Source: Alnus glutinosa
Lineage: Eukaryota; Streptophyta; Magnoliopsida; Fagales; Betulaceae
DNA length: 64,000 nt
NCBI RefSeq assembly: GCF_958979055.1
Contig: NC_084891.1
Coordinates: 9,750,001-9,814,000 of the forward strand
Direction of reading: 5' to 3'
The notes beneath the pieces were generated by a model. That model was not told where the DNA came from, did no database searches, and was given only the letters and a program-made list of their open reading frames with translations. The position numbers were made by a program, and so were the translations under genes. Positions 59,191-64,000 of the stretch are shown here, piece by piece (positions within the stretch are counted from its first letter, which is position 1; each line of letters begins with the position of its first letter).

Positions 59191-61730
59191 CTGCAGATTA
59201 TTAATAAGATTAAGTAAGGTCTTAATTGAAAATTAGACTTGTGACTTTTTTTCGTTGACCGAACGTTCGCTTAGAATCTTGAACAATCGATTGCGAACGA
59301 TCGATTTTCTCATTGAGAACTTTTTCCACCATGAAAACGTTAGATGACGCGGTGAATTACGTGTTAGAAGGTAGATCCCATGCCTTTGGTATATACGACA
59401 AATCGTACATCCAACGATCTTTTCGTGCCACGAACATTCGCAACAGTACACGAACGTTCGATAGGTGGCAAAGTAACTCATCATTTATTCTCTACAACTT
59501 CTCCCCTATAAATACCCCACCTCCCCTTTGTTTTATTTTGCTATTTTCCGCCCTTAGAGTTGGTGTTACTTTAGTGAGAGTATGTGAGAGTGTTTTGGTG
59601 TGAGGAAGGCGTTTTTGCACTAAGAAAGTAATGCCCTTAACTTAAACTCGTTATTTTGTAGCCGTTATGCTATCGAATTATCTTTATAGCTTTTAATTAT
59701 AGGTTTAATCCTCTAGTCGTTACTATGATCTTAATTTAGGTGTAACGTTTTGATGTTTTAGACATTGTGATTATTGCATGATGGGTTGATAAGGCTTAGA
59801 ACTGTATTAAGAGCGTTGTTATGATCCTAAGTCTTGCTTAGAAGTAGTTCAATTTTGTTTGGAATTAGGTTTCTACTAGGAGCAAATGTTTGATCTCCCT
59901 GGTCGAATGTTCGATCCTCATGCTTCAAACGATCATTCCTCATTAGTCGAACATTTGACCATCATATGCCGAACGTTCGAACATGTGTCCTGAACGTTCG
60001 TGGGTTAGACATAATACTTATTTTGAACTTGTTATAGCTTATAATTAGTTTTAATCGAGATTATGACTAATGGTAGGTTTTTCTCAAATTACGAGGTTGT
60101 GGAGCCTCATGAGGACTTTACGAAGGAGCCCACGACACAAGTGCATGGATATTTGTTATTATTTTCCCACATAGCATGATTATTTTGTGTACCAAACATG
60201 CATGTTTACAACTCACATGAAATGCATTTTGATTACTGTGAACTCCATTTATGTAAATGAATGGTGATTAACGGAATAATAAGACGAATGAAATTATAAG
60301 AATATGCATGTAAAATACAGTGAAAATTAAATTGCATCGTATGACATGGTACACCATCTCGTGCGGGATAATGACTATGAGCTTACTATTATATGGGTTT
60401 TTCTTTATGGTGACAAATTTATGATAATATTATGATGTGCCTTGGATCCAATGGTTGTTTTGTGGCCAGTGTTCCATGCTTGAATGAAGGCCACGATTAT
60501 AGCTTTGCTAGTAGCATGGGCCACCTGAGGTCGGACTTGGTCGAATTGCTAGTGTATGACGATATGCTTACATATCTAGAGTACCGGTGTTGTATTACAG
60601 GTCTCAGGGGACAGCGCCAACCCTACTGGGAGGGGTTAATATCCTGGATAAACCATGTGGAATTGGACTATGATATGATCCATTTGCTATAAGCATGTAA
60701 TATATCTATACTGCATCCATGATCATCTTAAACTGAGTTCGCCATATGATAACAGGTATATCATGCATATTATTACTAATTAAGTCGTGGACTTACGCTT
60801 GTATCTTTCCACCTATGAAACATGTATTATTTTATATATATAACCCTGGAGAGATACTTGATCCTGTTAGAGGGAGTGCTCAGGATAATTTTTTAGGAGT
60901 TAGATCTCGTTTGGTTGGCCGGATGCGGAAAGGAGGCAATGATTCTCGCCTTGATATGATAGATATCATCTTTATGCTTTATCTTCTTAAGTGTAGAAAT
61001 TGACTTTTGATGTTGTTATGACTATGAGATTTTGGGTTCTGGATCTGTATTATATTTAATGACTGGTCTTTTGACCGTACGTTGAGAGATTCGACTATCT
61101 GTATTATAGTGTCTTAGTTTTACTCTAGTTAATCTTATTGTGATTGTGGATTTTAAATTGCTATATTTTTTTTGAGTGAAAGTCTTCTGCTGCAGATTCT
61201 TTTCGGAGAGGATGAGATCCTTGTGGTCTTATTCTTCCTAGAATAAGACTGGGAGACGAACCATGGAGTTAGCTACTAATTAGTTAATTTTACTTGGGCT
61301 TTTTAGGGTAGGTTGCATAGGGAGGAATGGTGCATGAAAAACGTAGGGGATGAGAAGTATTTATAGGGGAAGGGGAGTGGATAAGATTGAATGAGTATAA
61401 TTTTATACTTCGGACACGTTTGAGTGTTTGTGACGTACTTCAAATGTTCCCAGAAACGACACGTCAAACGTTTTTCAGGAGCATCGAACGTTCCCAAAGA
61501 GGATAATGATAAGGGTTGCATCAGCTAGGGTGACCATCGAACGTTCTGGTGAGGGTTATGAAACGTTCGTGCTAAGGTTTCTTCGAACCTTCCAAGGAGA
61601 ATGGCGAACGTTCGAAGTGACTAAAATTAAAAGATTATATATTTTTTTGTTGGAATTTAAGTGAGAGTAATTGGGTTAATTCATTTTAATTTTTATAAAT
61701 ATTGTTGTTTAATTTATGCGGGGCACTACA
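59190..61730 (+). mobile_element. Long LTR-like sequence with GAACGTTC palindromes
   Basis: Ends GCGGGGCACTACA at 61730, a common long-LTR terminus. A TATA box CTATAAATACC at about 59505 would place a U3 to the left and a long R-U5 to the right. CGAACGTTCG-type palindromes are clustered at 59255-59465, 59900-60005 and 61440-61615. The left end is uncertain and no TSD is found. No coding domain recognised. Confidence 0.5.
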
Positions 61731-62950
61731 CTCTTACAGCTCACTACTCATCATCAACTAAACTGCAACCTAAAACCAATTTTTAAAGCCCAAAATGTAA
61801 CACCAAAGAGAAAAATAATGATTTATGAAATTATTAAACTTAAGAGGAAAGCAATAAAATGTAGGCCTATAATATGTCATGAGTGATAGTAAGTTAAGTG
61901 CGGATAGGTCTGCATGCTAATGGGTGGCTAGGGATGAAATATAGGCTTAAAGACTTAGAAAGTTTTGGAAATCCATAATGCCCCGTTTGAACAGAAAGGT
62001 AGTCCTTTTCAAATGAGACACAATGCGACATGTCGATAGCAGTAGCAAGCGCGGAAAAACGAACGACAGAGATTAAATCTTGGATGAGTGCGTTCGATTG
62101 GAGGAAATTGTCTTTCGGATGACAGAGCATCTCCTCGTGTAAAGTTTAGGATAAAAAAGTGTACTCTGTATAAAAGAAAAATTGGTAGAGAATAATGATT
62201 CATAGTGACATCAACAAGCTCCAAAGAGCTTTCATATTTTAATGGTATAGATTTTTTTTTTATCATAACCTCGATAACAATTTACAGAAAACTACAACTT
62301 CAATATACATTAAAAAAAAAAAAAAAAAGCATTTAGCCACACCACCCCTCCCCCCCCCCCCCCCCAAAAAAAAAGTTTCCCTACTTTTTCACTTTTGCTT
62401 CAATGTTTAAAAGGTAGCAATGTCCACTCCCTAAGTTTCTGAAATTGTCATATGGGGGGCTACCCCAAACGATTTTTTTTTTTTAATTGTTTTTAAGGGG
62501 TATTTTGAGGATATTTCTCCTTAAAAACCCATGTGCAACGCACGTGAGTTGGTTTTCATTAGAAAAGATGGGCTTGGCTAACATATGCGTTATATTGACA
62601 ATTTCAGAAATTTAGTAGGTAAACATTGCCAATTTTTAAATGTTAGAGGTAAAGTGAAAAAGTTGCGAAACTTTTAGGAGTAAAATGTATTTTTCTCAAA
62701 AATAAATTAGAACGAAACTCAAATAGAAAACTTGCAAAAAAATAAAAAGAAAAAGGAAAAATTAAGAGATCAAAGAAAGGTTTAGATTAGTTACATCAAA
62801 GAGAAAAATTCTCAAATGGCACGAACAAAAAAATGTAACAAACAAAGAGAAAGGAGTGACTGTAAAGCCAGAGAAATGCTAGAAAAGGTTTCTATTTTAG
62901 GAGCTTAAATAGAGAGAAAGAGAAGTTGAGGAGAGGGATTGGTTTTGTTT
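61731..62950. other. Intergenic DNA
   Basis: AT-rich with a C run (62350-62365), poly(A) stretches and no recognisable gene. Two minus-strand open frames (62266-61894) look incidental. Confidence 0.5.
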
Positions 62951-62952
62951 TC

Positions 62953-63207
62953 TCAATGTTGAGGGTCTTTTGTTGGAAAGACTAACCAACGTGTTATTTC
63001 AACTAGAGAGGAAGAGCTATTCCTCTGGGTAATAACTTCTATGGACAAACTAAGTCTTTTGTACCCTCCATTGCTCCAATACCCGTAGGTCATGGAATAC
63101 CAAAACAATTTAAGATGAAAACCCGGATCACACATACCATCAACCAAAAGAACAAGAAATATGAAAACCAGAGAACACCGCCCACCGCCTCCATTCTTCC
63201 TCCCCAC
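62953..63207 (-). CDS. Possible first exon of a secreted protein gene (hypothetical)
   Basis: The minus-strand frame begins MGRKNGGGGRCSLVFIFLVL followed by LVDG, which looks like a signal peptide (basic n-region, hydrophobic core). Immediately after LVDG the DNA reads GATGGTATGTGTG, a plausible splice donor, so the downstream part of the open frame may be intron. No second exon could be recognised, and I cannot name a family. It is divergent from PBA1 with about 490 bp between starts, compatible with a shared promoter. It may equally be a truncated or chance frame. Confidence 0.25.
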   Translation of the reverse strand: MGRKNGGGGRCSLVFIFLVLLVDGMCDPGFHLKLFWYSMTYGYWSNGGYKRLSLSIEVITQRNSSSSLVEITRWLVFPTKDPQH

Positions 63208-63297
63208 GGAACTCCATTAAAAAAAAAAAAAAAAATTGTTCATTTTCACTTCCTCGAGCATCCTTAGAAAAAATAAATAAATAAATAAAATTATCAA

Positions 63298-63674
63298 GGC
63301 CCATACGCAAAGAACTAAAGCTGTACTGGCCAATGTTCCGACCTCAACAGGCTTTTTCAAGCCCAATTACCTATCCATCACCCCTTTATTTCTTACCAAT
63401 GGACCCACTAAATAGCCCACCATCCTCTTTTGCCCAATCCCACACCCATGGGCCATGAACCCACCAGGCCCATATCAATTTCTACCTTCATCCATCATCT
63501 CTGAAAGAACACCTCGACAGCTCCCTCCCCTGAAAAGAAAAGAACTTGCGCAAGAAGTCAGTACTACATATAACTCAAACCAAAGCCCCTCTCCCCCCAC
63601 TCTCTCTCGGGTCTTTGATTTCTCTGCATTTCTTGGAGCCCATACTTTCATCGATCTTCACATTATTAGGGTTT
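63298..63674 (+). promoter_or_regulatory. PBA1 promoter: site II and telo-box motifs
   Basis: TGGGCY site II cores in either orientation occur at about 63298-63303, 63361-63366, 63414-63419, 63449-63454 and 63467-63472. A telo-box (TTAGGGTTT, reverse of AAACCCTAA) is at 63666-63674 in the leader. This pairing is typical of plant genes coordinated with growth, including translation and proteasome genes. Confidence 0.6.
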
Positions 63675-63698
63675 GTTTTTTCACTAATTTTTGAGGAC

Positions 63699-63810
63699 AT
63701 GGATCTTATAGAAGCCGATCTAAGCGCCCCTCACTCCATGGGCACGACCATCATCGGCGTCACTTACAACGGGGGCGTTGTTCTCGGAGCCGACTCTCGG
63801 ACGAGCACTG
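63699..63810 (+). CDS. PBA1: 20S proteasome beta-1 subunit (PBA1), exon 1, partial
   Basis: Starts at ATG 63699 and reads [15 protein letters not shown], then [19 protein letters not shown], then TSTG up to the donor GTATTTTC at 63811. This is the plant beta-1 (PSMB6) N-terminus. A 15-residue propeptide ends with Gly15; cleavage exposes Thr16, the catalytic nucleophile of the caspase-like site. Asp32 (GADSR), which helps position that Thr, is present. Beta-1 sits in the two inner rings of the 20S core in cytosol and nucleus and cuts after acidic residues. Only 37 codons plus one base are in the window; intron 1 continues past the right edge. Upstream site II and telo-box motifs fit co-regulated expression. 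Confidence 0.93.
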
Positions 63811-64000
63811 GTATTTTCGCTTTTCTTCTTTTTCTGTTTGGTTACCGAGAAATCAATTTTTTCTTGTCTTTTTCCGAAAAGCAAAACCTAGCTTAGTTGT
63901 TTCTGCATCACCCGCGATGGGGAGAAGACGAGAGAATACGCTATCCGAATCTCCTCGTCGTCTTTATCTGTAACTAAAAAAAAAAAAGGGACCCCGATAC

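Noticed and set aside
60432-60692. 86-codon frame in the 59-62 kb LTR-like region as a gene
   Set aside because: No recognisable domain, and it lies in the presumed non-coding R-U5 of an LTR-like sequence.

Overview
The window is nuclear DNA of a flowering plant. Evidence: split genes with GT-AG introns, plant-only families (a trihelix factor, a DUF3537 gustatory-receptor-like protein), TTTAGGG-type telomere motifs, and dense AT-rich intergenic DNA full of CACTA, copia, PIF/Harbinger, hAT and MITE remnants. The protein matches suggest a core eudicot, probably woody; the species cannot be fixed from sequence alone.

Layout. 1-2949 is the right end of a CACTA (En/Spm) element whose rest lies off the left edge. 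3066-7212 is a decayed Ty1/copia element carrying a 1,322-bp solo LTR (3948-5269, TSD GGTAC). 8661-11632 is a second, 2,972-bp solo-LTR-like insertion (TSD TTCTC). 13014-25750 is a complete 12.7-kb CACTA element of the same family as the left-edge copy (TSD AAT). Its TNP2-type transposase is broken by two stop codons. Its second gene, a Transposase_24/TNPA-like protein of 681 aa, reads open through seven exons. About 2 kb of TTTAGGG-like repeats lies upstream of the transposase.

Host genes: a DUF3537 gustatory-receptor-like membrane protein (27382-30603, +), tRNA-Arg(ACG) (33920-33992, +), a trihelix transcription factor like ASR3 (40239-37916, -), a gamma-glutamylcyclotransferase of the GGCT2 group (54816-56774, +), and the first exon of the 20S proteasome beta-1 subunit PBA1 (63699-63810, +), which runs off the right edge.

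Between them: several MITE families, some nested and some in host introns; an 873-bp inverted-repeat element holding a rearranged lactate dehydrogenase fragment (35378-36250); a 972-bp poly(A) retroposon with a 15-bp TSD (36545-37516); a Mutator-type MITE with a perfect 9-bp TSD (42295-42660); two copies of a TTA-target MITE with CCGG-rich cores (41213-42112, 48601-49380); and, between the two ends of a gutted hAT element (43.5 and 47.2-47.5 kb), a decayed PIF/Harbinger region that also holds a receptor-like kinase fragment. 57.6-61.7 kb holds LTR-like fragments, one rich in GAACGTTC palindromes.

The host genes do not form a pathway. The strongest system-level signals are the CACTA family (G-box palindromes at both ends, telomere-like leader, intact second gene with a dead transposase) and a shared decay signature: conserved Arg codons turned into TGA in CACTA, Harbinger and copia reading frames, as expected from deamination of methylated CpG.
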